64,000 nt of DNA from Candidatus Helarchaeota archaeon (lineage in GTDB: Archaea > Asgardarchaeota > Lokiarchaeia > Helarchaeales > RDOG01), in assembly GCA_019058315.1 (NCBI GenBank), contig JAHPZH010000001.1, forward strand, positions 817,208 to 881,207. The letters run 5' to 3'. The position numbers and the translations under genes are program-made. Below are positions 56,344 through 64,000 of the stretch, piece by piece (position 1 is the stretch's first letter; each line of letters begins with the position of its first letter). A model generated the notes under the pieces. That model was not told the origin of the DNA and searched no databases. It was given only the letters and a program-made list of their open reading frames with translations.

Positions 56344-58065
56344 TTATTGAAATAAGCTTAAATTTAATTTTCTTAATTGTTCTTCGTCTATTTTAATAAT
56401 TTCACGATCATATGTTAATAGTCCATTGATTTCTGCTTCAACATCTGTGATTTGGGTATAAATAGCAGCACAAAGTCCTCCCTTAATCAGGGGCTTTAAT
56501 TTATTGATTAATTTTATATATCTTTGGGTTAATTTCTCAGTATTGGAGGCTTGTCTATAGGACCAGCTCATTTTACTTCCCCATATATGATCCTTAATTT
56601 TGAGACCTAAGCCACCGAACTCACCTAGAACTGCAGCTCGTTTTTCTTCAAGTTTAGGCATCTTTGGACCTGGATAATTGTGAATATCCCTAATATCACC
56701 GACTTTTTTATCAAACCACCCACTTGCATTATCAACAAGTCTCGAGGGATCATATTTTTTAATTGCGTTGACAACTTTTTTCGTTTGAAATTGTCCCCAA
56801 CCTTCATTAAATGGAACCCACACAATAATGGAAGGATGATTGTAGAGTGTAGAAAGCATTGCTGCCAATTCATTCCAATAATACTTTTTTGATACTTTTC
56901 CTCTTAATAATAATTTTCCTCCATTTGGCATATCTTGCCAAACTAACATTCCTAACTTATCACAATAATAATACCATCGTGCAGGTTCAACTTTTACATG
57001 TTTTCTGATCATATTAAATCCCAGGGCCTTCGTAATTTCAATATCATATCGCAAAGCTTCATCAGTAGGTGCTGTATATAACCCATCAGGCCAATAACCT
57101 TGATCTAAGGTGCCATATTGAAATAGAGGTTTATTATTCAATTCTATCCTCACGATTCCATTTTTATCTTTTCCAAATCCAATCTTACGCATTCCAAAAT
57201 AGCTCTCGACCTCATCCAGAATTTTTCCATCTCTTTCCAATTTAATTATTAGATCATAAAGAACTGGAGAAGATGGACTCCAAAGTATTGGATCTGGAAT
57301 TTTTAAAATATAATTTGGGTCTGGATTCTCAGTAGTTGAAATTATTTCTTTATTCCCATCTTTTACTTCCAATTGTATTTTATCTCTTGCCTTTAAACCA
57401 TGAACTTTAATCATGAGATTTAGAGATTCTTTATCAACATCAGGGATCATCTTGATACTTTCGATGCGACTTATCGGAACAGGTTCAAGCCATACGGTCT
57501 GCCAAATTCCCGAAATTGCCGTATAATAAATTCCCCAAGGTCTTAAAGATTGTTTTCCTCGTTCTTGATTTCCTTTATTTGTAGGATCCCAGACTGCAAC
57601 ACGAATTTCATTTTCATTCTCTTTCAGATGCTCTGAAATATCAAAAGAAAATGGAACATACCCACCTTTATGAGAACCAACTCTCATTCCATTTATCCAA
57701 ACAGTCGCTTCCCAATCAACTGCCCCAAAATGTAATAATAAATTTTTATCTTTCCAAGATTCAGGAGTTGAAAATTTACAGCGATACCATAATCTTTGTT
57801 TATGACCCAATTTTCTTTTTATTCCAGATAGTGCCGATTCTATTGGAAATGGAACAAGAATCTTTCCATCAAATGTTCGTACTGATTTTACACTTTTGGG
57901 TCGAATTGCATAATCCCATAAACCATTTAAACTCAGCCAGTCATTACGTTTAAATTGAGGTCTAGGATATTCTGGTAGAGGATTTTTAGGTGAAACATCT
58001 TTAGACCAACGAGTTACTATGTTACTTAATATTAGTTTCCAAGAGGGGCGTTGAGTTATTTCCAT
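56344..58065 (-). CDS. GH2 glycosidase, third member
   Basis: A 573-residue GH2 enzyme, smaller than LacZ. Jelly-roll (~40-210, [11 protein letters not shown] and [11 protein letters not shown]), Ig-like, TIM barrel with acid/base Glu in [11 protein letters not shown] (~421) and nucleophile Glu in VLGEFGG (~482). It differs from the other two GH2 genes in these catalytic surroundings, so a different beta-linked sugar is likely; no specific substrate can be named. No signal peptide. First gene of the minus-strand group, with its upstream region shared with the divergent RACo-type gene. Confidence 0.85.
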   Translation of the reverse strand: MEITQRPSWKLILSNIVTRWSKDVSPKNPLPEYPRPQFKRNDWLSLNGLWDYAIRPKSVKSVRTFDGKILVPFPIESALSGIKRKLGHKQRLWYRCKFSTPESWKDKNLLLHFGAVDWEATVWINGMRVGSHKGGYVPFSFDISEHLKENENEIRVAVWDPTNKGNQERGKQSLRPWGIYYTAISGIWQTVWLEPVPISRIESIKMIPDVDKESLNLMIKVHGLKARDKIQLEVKDGNKEIISTTENPDPNYILKIPDPILWSPSSPVLYDLIIKLERDGKILDEVESYFGMRKIGFGKDKNGIVRIELNNKPLFQYGTLDQGYWPDGLYTAPTDEALRYDIEITKALGFNMIRKHVKVEPARWYYYCDKLGMLVWQDMPNGGKLLLRGKVSKKYYWNELAAMLSTLYNHPSIIVWVPFNEGWGQFQTKKVVNAIKKYDPSRLVDNASGWFDKKVGDIRDIHNYPGPKMPKLEEKRAAVLGEFGGLGLKIKDHIWGSKMSWSYRQASNTEKLTQRYIKLINKLKPLIKGGLCAAIYTQITDVEAEINGLLTYDREIIKIDEEQLRKLNLSLFQ

Positions 58066-58187
58066 TCAAATCTCTCAATATCTACTTTTTTTACATTGAT
58101 AAAAAATCTTTTTTTAAATTCAATAAATTTTCTTTGGATTAACTTTTTTTGTATTATTTTAATACTAATTTTATCTGTAAATCCAAG

Positions 58188-60104
58188 GTGGTTTTATCAA
58201 TACCTGAACATGAAGTAATTTTTCAACCAGAGGGAAAACGTCTAAAAGTCAAAGATGGGCAGACAATTTTCGAAGCCGCATTATCTGGAGGAGTGGATCT
58301 CGTTTCGATCTGTGGTGGGGCTGGCAGCTGCGGAAAGTGTAAAATTATAATAGAAAAAGGAGCATCGGTAAACTCTATAACTCAAGAAGAAAGAAAATTA
58401 TTGACAAAAAATGATTTAAATCAAGGAATGCGTCTTGCATGTCAAACTAAAATATATGGAAATATTATTGTAAAAGTTCCGGAACATAGCAGGACTGGAA
58501 AACAAAGACTCCAGATAGAAGGAATAGATACTCCTATTAAATTAGAACCATCAGTTAATAAATTCTATATTGAATTAAATAAACCAACATTAAAAGATCC
58601 TAAAGCTGATGTCGATAGAATTAAACTTGAACTATATGCAAAATTCAAGCTTATAGATTTAAATATTAACTTCGATTTAATGACGAATTTCAGTAAAATA
58701 TTACGTGATAGTGATTGGAAAATAACAATTGTCATTTGGAATGACGAAATAATAGCAATTGAACCTGCTGATACGACAAATCGTATATTTGGGTACGCTG
58801 TAGACATAGGTACAACTAAATTAGCAGGGTATTTAATTGATCTGAATACTGGAAAAGTACTTGCTGCGGGTTCTTTAATGAATCCTCAAATTCCATTTGG
58901 TGAAGACATAATTTCAAGGATGAATTATGAAGATAAAGATAAGTTACAAGCTGCAGTTATCGAAGGGTTGAACAAGATTCTTGAAGAGCTTAAAGAAAAA
59001 ACAGGAATAAAATCAAAGGAAATTTATGAAATGACAGCAGTGGGGAATACAGCTATGCATCACTTGTTTTTTAGGATAAATACTAAGTTTTTAGGTTATG
59101 CACCTTACCCTCCTGTTGTTCGTGAATCAATTGTAATTAATTCTAATAAAATAGGAATTAATATCCATCCCAATGGCAAGATATATTTCTTACCACTTAT
59201 TGCTGGTTATGTAGGTGCAGACAATGTCGCTGTTATCCTTGCTACTGAAATTTATAAAAATGATAAAATTTGCTTGACCTTAGATATTGGTACAAATACT
59301 GAAGTCGCACTAGGAAATAAAGAAAAGATTTTGTCTTGTTCTTGTGCATCGGGACCTGCATTTGAAGGTGCACAAATAAAATTCGGTATGAGGGCCGCAA
59401 GTGGGGCTATTGAACGAGTAAAAATAGACCCAAAATCATTAAGTTTAACTTATAAAACCATCGATAATGAATCACCAAAAGGAATCTGCGGTTCTGCAAT
59501 GGTTGATCTTTTAGCAGAAATGTTAAAATCCGGTATAATAGATGTTACAGGGAAGTTTAATAAAAAAATCGAAGATCCGAAGATAAGAGCAGTTGATCAA
59601 ATTTTAGAATTGGTTATTGTGCCCGAGAAGGAAAATGGAACTGATGAAGATATAATTTTTTCTCAAACAGACGTTCGACAAATAATTTTAGCAAAGGCTG
59701 CAATGCGTTCAGGAATTGAGATATTGTTAAAAAATTATGGCTTAAAAATTGAAGATGTTGATAAATTATTCATTGCTGGAGCATTTGGAAACTTCATTGA
59801 CAAAGAAAACGCCAGAATTATAGGAATGTATCCAGAAATAGATCTAAAAAAAGTAACTTATGTTGGAAATGCTGCTGGAACAGGAGCTAGAATGTGTTTA
59901 GTTTCAAAAAATGCTAAAAAAATTGTCGAAGAAATTTCGAAAAAGGTCATATATGTAGAACTTGGAGCAGATAAGGACTTTCAAAACACTTTTCTAAATG
60001 CAAATTTTCTACCATATTCTGATTTAGAAAAACAACCAGAAATATCTAAATTGTTAAAAGAATGTGGTAATTTTCCAGAAAGACCTCCACATATATTTAA
60101 ATAA
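58188..60104 (+). CDS. RACo-type corrinoid activation protein ([2Fe-2S] plus ASKHA domain, DUF4445)
   Basis: A protein of about 638 residues. An N-terminal plant-type ferredoxin domain carries the [2Fe-2S] cysteines in CGGAGSCGKC (C42, C48, C51) and C85. A linker and middle domain follow, then an ASKHA ATPase-like domain starting DIGTTKLAGYLIDL and a second phosphate motif LDIGTNTEVAL. Such proteins reduce Co(II) corrinoid to Co(I) to reactivate methyltransferases. GTG 58188 is my choice, since the frame extends upstream to TTG 58149 but the extension is unlike the family. No corrinoid protein or methyltransferase partner adjoins it; the URO-D-fold protein 18 kb away lacks the zinc motif. Confidence 0.82.
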   Translation: MVLSIPEHEVIFQPEGKRLKVKDGQTIFEAALSGGVDLVSICGGAGSCGKCKIIIEKGASVNSITQEERKLLTKNDLNQGMRLACQTKIYGNIIVKVPEHSRTGKQRLQIEGIDTPIKLEPSVNKFYIELNKPTLKDPKADVDRIKLELYAKFKLIDLNINFDLMTNFSKILRDSDWKITIVIWNDEIIAIEPADTTNRIFGYAVDIGTTKLAGYLIDLNTGKVLAAGSLMNPQIPFGEDIISRMNYEDKDKLQAAVIEGLNKILEELKEKTGIKSKEIYEMTAVGNTAMHHLFFRINTKFLGYAPYPPVVRESIVINSNKIGINIHPNGKIYFLPLIAGYVGADNVAVILATEIYKNDKICLTLDIGTNTEVALGNKEKILSCSCASGPAFEGAQIKFGMRAASGAIERVKIDPKSLSLTYKTIDNESPKGICGSAMVDLLAEMLKSGIIDVTGKFNKKIEDPKIRAVDQILELVIVPEKENGTDEDIIFSQTDVRQIILAKAAMRSGIEILLKNYGLKIEDVDKLFIAGAFGNFIDKENARIIGMYPEIDLKKVTYVGNAAGTGARMCLVSKNAKKIVEEISKKVIYVELGADKDFQNTFLNANFLPYSDLEKQPEISKLLKECGNFPERPPHIFK

Positions 60105-60131
60105 TTTAATCAATAATTTTGGAATTAAATT

Positions 60132-61439
60132 TTATGCTGTGCCCAGAAATAGACGATTAAAGAGATGAAATGTGTCGAGATGTCTATCAATAAATGGATC
60201 TAATTTTCCTACAAACATTTTAAGCTCCTCTTCAAATAATTGTTCCCATTCTCTTAATCCAATAATTAATAATTCTTTTAAGCGAAGGGAGGGAATATCT
60301 GTTAGGAATAAGAATCCTTTTGTATATCTTCTTTCTACACAACATATAATAAAATCTTGATATTTAATTTCTTCCAATCCTTTTGAATCTGCCATAGTTC
60401 TTCCGAAACTATCAATTGCATGAATGAAGCCCGAGATTAAGTCCGGATCAGGCGGATTTACTCCCCATACAAGAGAATCTATTGTATTTCCTGTTCGTTT
60501 ATCGAGTAGAATTAAAAATTGTAAATTTTTTCTATCATATTCAATAGATGCTAATTCAAAGCTTTTTACTGGATTTGGATTTCTCCCAAAAACTACATAA
60601 TTATCTGATTTATATTGATTTTTTCCATCAAAATTGTATTTTGAAATTTTTTTATTTGGATCTGGAACTCTTAAGGGACTTTCCAGTTTTGAAATTAATT
60701 CTTTTTCCCATTTTTTCTCTTTAGAAGGTGATTTTTTTCCCTTTACAACGCCATAAATTATTCCATGAAATGGATCCACAACATATACCCAAGCTCCTAG
60801 ATTTTTCATATCTTGTTTTAATTTAAACCACTTCTTTTTCAAAATTGCTAAAGCTGATGTAATGAACACAATCCTATCAGTATATTTTGCACCTTCTATT
60901 AGTTGAACCAATAAATCTTCATATTTATCAACAATTTCATGACCACTAAATAACACAGCTATTTCAGTTTTGTTTTCAACGTTTATAAACAGGTCTCCAG
61001 GGAATTTCTCATCTGTTATGTCATAAACAGTAAATCCTGAATCCGCACTAAAATTAGCAAAGATTTCAATCAATTCATGTAAAGAAACAACATCAAATCT
61101 ATTAAAATATGGCTTTAATTTTGGATTATTATATAAATAATGCCCTAAATAATCTATAGGATTATTATATCTTGTTCTTAATTCTTCTGATTCTTTAAAA
61201 TTTTTATGAAATGTTTGATAGAGAAGTAGAAGGACTTCTTCTTTGGTTTCGACAAATTTTTTTATTCCCAATTCTTGGAGAACGCTTCTCAAATCATTTG
61301 TGGTGATATTTTCAACTAATTGGAAAGGATCAATAAATCCTATTTTTCCTTTTTTATCAGAACTAGAAGATTTCATAAACCATTTTATTTCGTCATCAAT
61401 TCTATTCCTAATTACGATTTTATCTAATTTTTCAAACAA
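60132..61439 (-). CDS. Uncharacterised soluble protein with C-terminal longin-like domain
   Basis: A 435-residue soluble protein. Residues ~1-110 are helical; ~115-230 is an alpha/beta region (LFINVENKTEIAVLFSGHE...RIVFITSALA); a charged linker follows to ~275. The last ~150 residues follow the strand-helix order of longin-like domains: FLILLDKRTGNTIDSLVWG, then DLISGFIHAIDSFG, then IKYQDFIICCVE, then LREWEQLFEEELKMF. Its pattern parallels that of the 7-TM protein in this window (DLIS....AI and Q-D-x-x-I-x-x-E). A role with small GTPases is suggested by analogy only. It converges with the RACo gene. Confidence 0.6.
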   Translation of the reverse strand: MFEKLDKIVIRNRIDDEIKWFMKSSSSDKKGKIGFIDPFQLVENITTNDLRSVLQELGIKKFVETKEEVLLLLYQTFHKNFKESEELRTRYNNPIDYLGHYLYNNPKLKPYFNRFDVVSLHELIEIFANFSADSGFTVYDITDEKFPGDLFINVENKTEIAVLFSGHEIVDKYEDLLVQLIEGAKYTDRIVFITSALAILKKKWFKLKQDMKNLGAWVYVVDPFHGIIYGVVKGKKSPSKEKKWEKELISKLESPLRVPDPNKKISKYNFDGKNQYKSDNYVVFGRNPNPVKSFELASIEYDRKNLQFLILLDKRTGNTIDSLVWGVNPPDPDLISGFIHAIDSFGRTMADSKGLEEIKYQDFIICCVERRYTKGFLFLTDIPSLRLKELLIIGLREWEQLFEEELKMFVGKLDPFIDRHLDTFHLFNRLFLGTA

Positions 61440-61878
61440 GACTATCCCAATATTCTAGTTCTAATTGCAATCTTTCAAATTTTATAAATTAATTTAATGG
61501 TTCGTAAAGAACCATTTAAATTTAATTTTTCTCCTCACGATATATTATAATTGATTTTTTATAATATTAAATTTATTCATAACCTTTTATTTATCAATTT
61601 TATTAATTTAAAATCTTTAGATAGGAAATGGTTAATTTTTAAGTATCTTAAGAGTAAAAATATTTTTAATATGTTTAAATTATGAAGGAGGGTAAAATTA
61701 TTTATTAGAAGATCAATAGTTCATCTGAAAAATGTAATTTCATTCATAATTAGTAAAATTTTTGTCGTATAAATGTGTTGAATTTATTAGTTAATTTTTC
61801 TTCTAATTAAAATGATGAATCTATATTCTTATAAAAAGAGTATTTAAAATTACTGTAAAGCGTAATAAGTGATAATTT
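61440..61878. other. Divergent intergenic region, about 440 bases
   Basis: AT-rich spacer upstream of two divergent genes. No ORF, RNA gene or repeat stands out. An AAGTGAT site at 61867-61873 may be the Shine-Dalgarno of the right-hand gene. Confidence 0.4.
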
Positions 61879-64000
61879 TTGGCAGTTGAAGAAGAGATTA
61901 TAAGCAAAAAATTACCAAAAATTGAAAACATCAATAAAGAACTTGGGGAAACTAGAGCTCTTCTTCATAAGGATGAATTGACTTGGCCATATCAAAAATT
62001 AGATTTAAATAAATTTACAAGTAAATTTTTTCCTCAATTTACTACTCAAGAGGCAAAAAAATATTACCAATTAAAACCAGAAAAATTAATATTAGCAACA
62101 GAAAGTAAGTTGAAATCAATCGCTGCTGTCTTAAAACCTTTAGATGATCGACAACGAGCCTTAAAATTTCAAAAAGATTTGTTTGAATTCTTTAGCATAT
62201 ATTCACCAAAAAAATTAAAAAAATGTCAAAAAATTCTTAAAAAAACCCCTAGAGGGATAAGAGAGGAGTTTTTTTCTGAAGATACTCTGAAATTGGCAAA
62301 AAAGAAATCCGAACTTACGCAAAAGCACATTTCAGAATTATTGCAACTATGGCTTAACATGAGGTATTTTGGAGCTATGTCAATGGGCTTATGCCCTCAG
62401 TTCCTTATTCCATTTCTTAAAACTCAAAAGACGTTAAATGATAAAATAGAAAGTGTCCAAAAAGCTATAAATTCTGTTAAGCCTGAAATTGAAACCAAAT
62501 CCGAAGAATATAAAAATTGGGTTTTTACTAAAACGCTCATTGATAACGAAAGAAAAATGATGACATTTGGACCTGAAAGCATTAAAACGATTATCAATTG
62601 TTTGAATTCTACTTATTTTCTTTCAGTTAGTGGGGAAATATCTAAAGAAGAGGCTGAAGACATTATAAAATTAGTGAAGGAAATAGTAAAAGAAGTTAAA
62701 GCCATTGAAGAGAAGGAAAATAAAAAATTTATTTCCGAGGAAAATGATAAAGATATTGAAGAATTACTCGAATCAATTCATTCAAAACCTAAATTCTTTT
62801 TTACTGTAGCACAAATTACCAATTCGTTAATAAAAGATAAAGATTTAAATCCTGAGCAGAAAAAAACATTACAAAACTTAATTAATGTAACGGAGTTATT
62901 ACCTGAAAATTCAAATGACGCTTTAAATAATGATGAATTAAAAAGAATATTTGGAATCGTTTTTGAACCTTTAGAAAATTTATTAAAAGTTGAAGATCTT
63001 AAGGTAGAATCAAAAACTACCCTTGCGCATATTGAAGATTTAAATTTATTAAACGAAGCTTTAGAAAAAATTGCCTTATGGATCCTTCATAAAATAATAG
63101 AGGAAAAGAAATCAGGTTTAAATAATATATTGGATATTTTTGACGGAATTCCTACTGTATTGGGAACTAATATAATTAAATTCATTACAACAAAAAAGGT
63201 TAAAATCAATCTTGAAAAATTCAAAGAATGTATTATTGAACATTTATCAAGAAATGGCATTTATGAAATATATAGTGGGATTAGTGCAGAAAAAAAAGAA
63301 AAAATCACGGAACTTGAAGTTGCAGATGAAATAATAATACCCCCAGAAGCTGATATGAGATTAGCTCCAATAAATAAACAAATCAAATTTGAGTTCATGA
63401 AGTTTTTAGAAAATGAAAATTTGGATAAACAACCACTATTTAATGTTCTGGAAACTAGAAAAATTATTCCAATGAACCTTGTAAATACGTTTCTTAATGT
63501 ATCACAAGATCTTTTAGTCAATATAATCAATTCAAATGCAAAAAATGAGTTGCACACCATTATAAATGTTGATCGCCAAGAATATGAAGTAAAACTTAAA
63601 ACTGTATCATTAAAATTAAAACCACTAATGAAACAATTTGACGATGCATTGATTAATGTTTTAAAAGCATTAAAAGTGGGTAGACAGTTACATGAAAACG
63701 TTTTATTATCCGAATTCAAATCAAAAATCGAAAAAATTTGGATAAATTCTTTGATAAGTAAAAAAAAGATAGTTATTGAAGAGAAAGACATTTCAACGTC
63801 TAAAGTAAGTGATATAGCCGCAAAGCTAGAGGCAAAAATACCAAAAACTTTCCAAGGACCACCATCAATGGGTCCTCCTTCAAAATTATCTCAAGTTCCA
63901 TCAAAAGGACCTCCTTCAAAATTATCTCCAGTTCCATCAAAAGGACCTCCTTCAAAATTATCTCAAGTTCCATCAAAAGGACCTCCTTCAAAATTATCTC
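61879..64000 (+). CDS. Large helical protein with proline-rich repeats, 3' end cut by the window
   Basis: An open frame of 707 codons with no stop, starting at TTG 61879 with AAGTGAT a few bases upstream. The first ~660 residues are rich in helix-forming K, E, L and I. They contain several wHTH-like stretches, for example NILDIFDGIPTVLG...NIIKFITTKK and FEFMKFLENENL. There is no signal peptide or membrane segment. From residue ~662 the chain becomes a low-complexity proline-rich region of 12-residue repeats (GPPSKLS(Q/P)VPSK) that runs beyond the window. I do not recognise the family. The architecture (helical scaffold plus Pro-rich tail) suggests a protein-binding tail for SH3-, profilin- or WW-like partners, which is only inference. 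Confidence 0.7.
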   Translation, partial: MAVEEEIISKKLPKIENINKELGETRALLHKDELTWPYQKLDLNKFTSKFFPQFTTQEAKKYYQLKPEKLILATESKLKSIAAVLKPLDDRQRALKFQKDLFEFFSIYSPKKLKKCQKILKKTPRGIREEFFSEDTLKLAKKKSELTQKHISELLQLWLNMRYFGAMSMGLCPQFLIPFLKTQKTLNDKIESVQKAINSVKPEIETKSEEYKNWVFTKTLIDNERKMMTFGPESIKTIINCLNSTYFLSVSGEISKEEAEDIIKLVKEIVKEVKAIEEKENKKFISEENDKDIEELLESIHSKPKFFFTVAQITNSLIKDKDLNPEQKKTLQNLINVTELLPENSNDALNNDELKRIFGIVFEPLENLLKVEDLKVESKTTLAHIEDLNLLNEALEKIALWILHKIIEEKKSGLNNILDIFDGIPTVLGTNIIKFITTKKVKINLEKFKECIIEHLSRNGIYEIYSGISAEKKEKITELEVADEIIIPPEADMRLAPINKQIKFEFMKFLENENLDKQPLFNVLETRKIIPMNLVNTFLNVSQDLLVNIINSNAKNELHTIINVDRQEYEVKLKTVSLKLKPLMKQFDDALINVLKALKVGRQLHENVLLSEFKSKIEKIWINSLISKKKIVIEEKDISTSKVSDIAAKLEAKIPKTFQGPPSMGPPSKLSQVPSKGPPSKLSPVPSKGPPSKLSQVPSKGPPSKLS
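63871..64000 (+). repeat. 36-bp in-frame tandem repeat encoding GPPSKLS(Q/P)VPSK
   Basis: Units begin at 63871, 63907, 63943 and 63979 and are nearly identical at the DNA level; the last is cut by the edge. A degenerate unit seems to precede the first. High DNA identity indicates recent expansion or slippage. Confidence 0.9.

Noticed and set aside
57651..57953. Plus-strand ORF of 100 residues inside the third GH2 gene
   Set aside because: Antisense to a clearly conserved enzyme; no Shine-Dalgarno or recognisable motif.
63261..63791. Minus-strand ORF of 176 residues
   Set aside because: Shadow of the large plus-strand open frame, with a serine/phenylalanine-rich composition typical of antisense of lysine-rich genes.
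63800..63991. Minus-strand ORF of repeated KEVLLMELEIIL units
   Set aside because: It is the antisense of the 36-bp repeat inside the long plus-strand gene; repetition keeps any frame open.
63871..64000. CRISPR array
   Set aside because: The repeats are contiguous 36-bp units without unique spacers and are in frame within a coding sequence.

Overview
The window is AT-rich (roughly 70 percent A+T by eye) and looks archaeal, most probably from an Asgard archaeon of the Lokiarchaeia/Promethearchaeales type. This is an inference from content. There are TATA-like promoters, Shine-Dalgarno sites mixed with starts that lack one, frequent TTG/GTG starts, and very large N-glycosylation-rich surface proteins with NHL and Ig-like repeats. 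There are also long TPR, LRR and HEAT proteins and two proteins with longin-like C-terminal domains. No rRNA, tRNA, CRISPR array or transposase was recognised.

Layout. 1-4 kb: the start of a secernin-type peptidase running off the left edge, a TPR protein, a flavodoxin, a small FAM173-like methyltransferase and a membrane-anchored tandem TrkA-N protein. 4-16 kb: a surface block with a 2585-residue NHL-repeat protein, the decayed tail of a second propeller protein, an intact membrane-anchored WD40-like propeller with an N-glycosylation sequon in almost every blade, and a receptor-like protein (outer domain, one membrane span, inner TPRs). 16.2-27.9 kb: a defence island. It holds a tightly packed kleisin / winged-helix / SMC-like ATPase operon ending in a HEPN-domain gene (Wadjet/MukBEF gene order, with a HEPN protein where Wadjet has its TOPRIM nuclease), a convergent LRR-nitrilase fusion, and a PD-(D/E)XK nuclease overlapping an N6-adenine methyltransferase. 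27.9-39.3 kb: an ADP-forming acyl-CoA synthetase alpha-type subunit, three tandem GH4 paralogues, a second N6-adenine methyltransferase, a 5-formyl-THF cyclo-ligase-like gene, and a DedA / PAP2 / UppP trio that could recycle polyprenyl carrier lipid. 39.4-60.1 kb: a carbohydrate island with a URO-D-fold protein, two GH3, one GH20 and three GH2 enzymes. Between these lie a 7-TM protein with a longin-like tail, a HEAT-repeat protein, a small membrane protein and a RACo-type corrinoid activator. 60.1-64 kb: a longin-like soluble protein and a large helical protein with a 36-bp proline-rich tandem repeat running off the right edge.

Together the window suggests a heterotrophic archaeon that degrades oligosaccharides inside the cell: all nine glycosidases lack signal peptides. 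It carries an elaborate surface proteome and several stacked defence genes. The strongest candidate for an undescribed system is the SMC-like operon with a HEPN effector at 16.2-22.6 kb; the adjoining LRR-nitrilase fusion is second.
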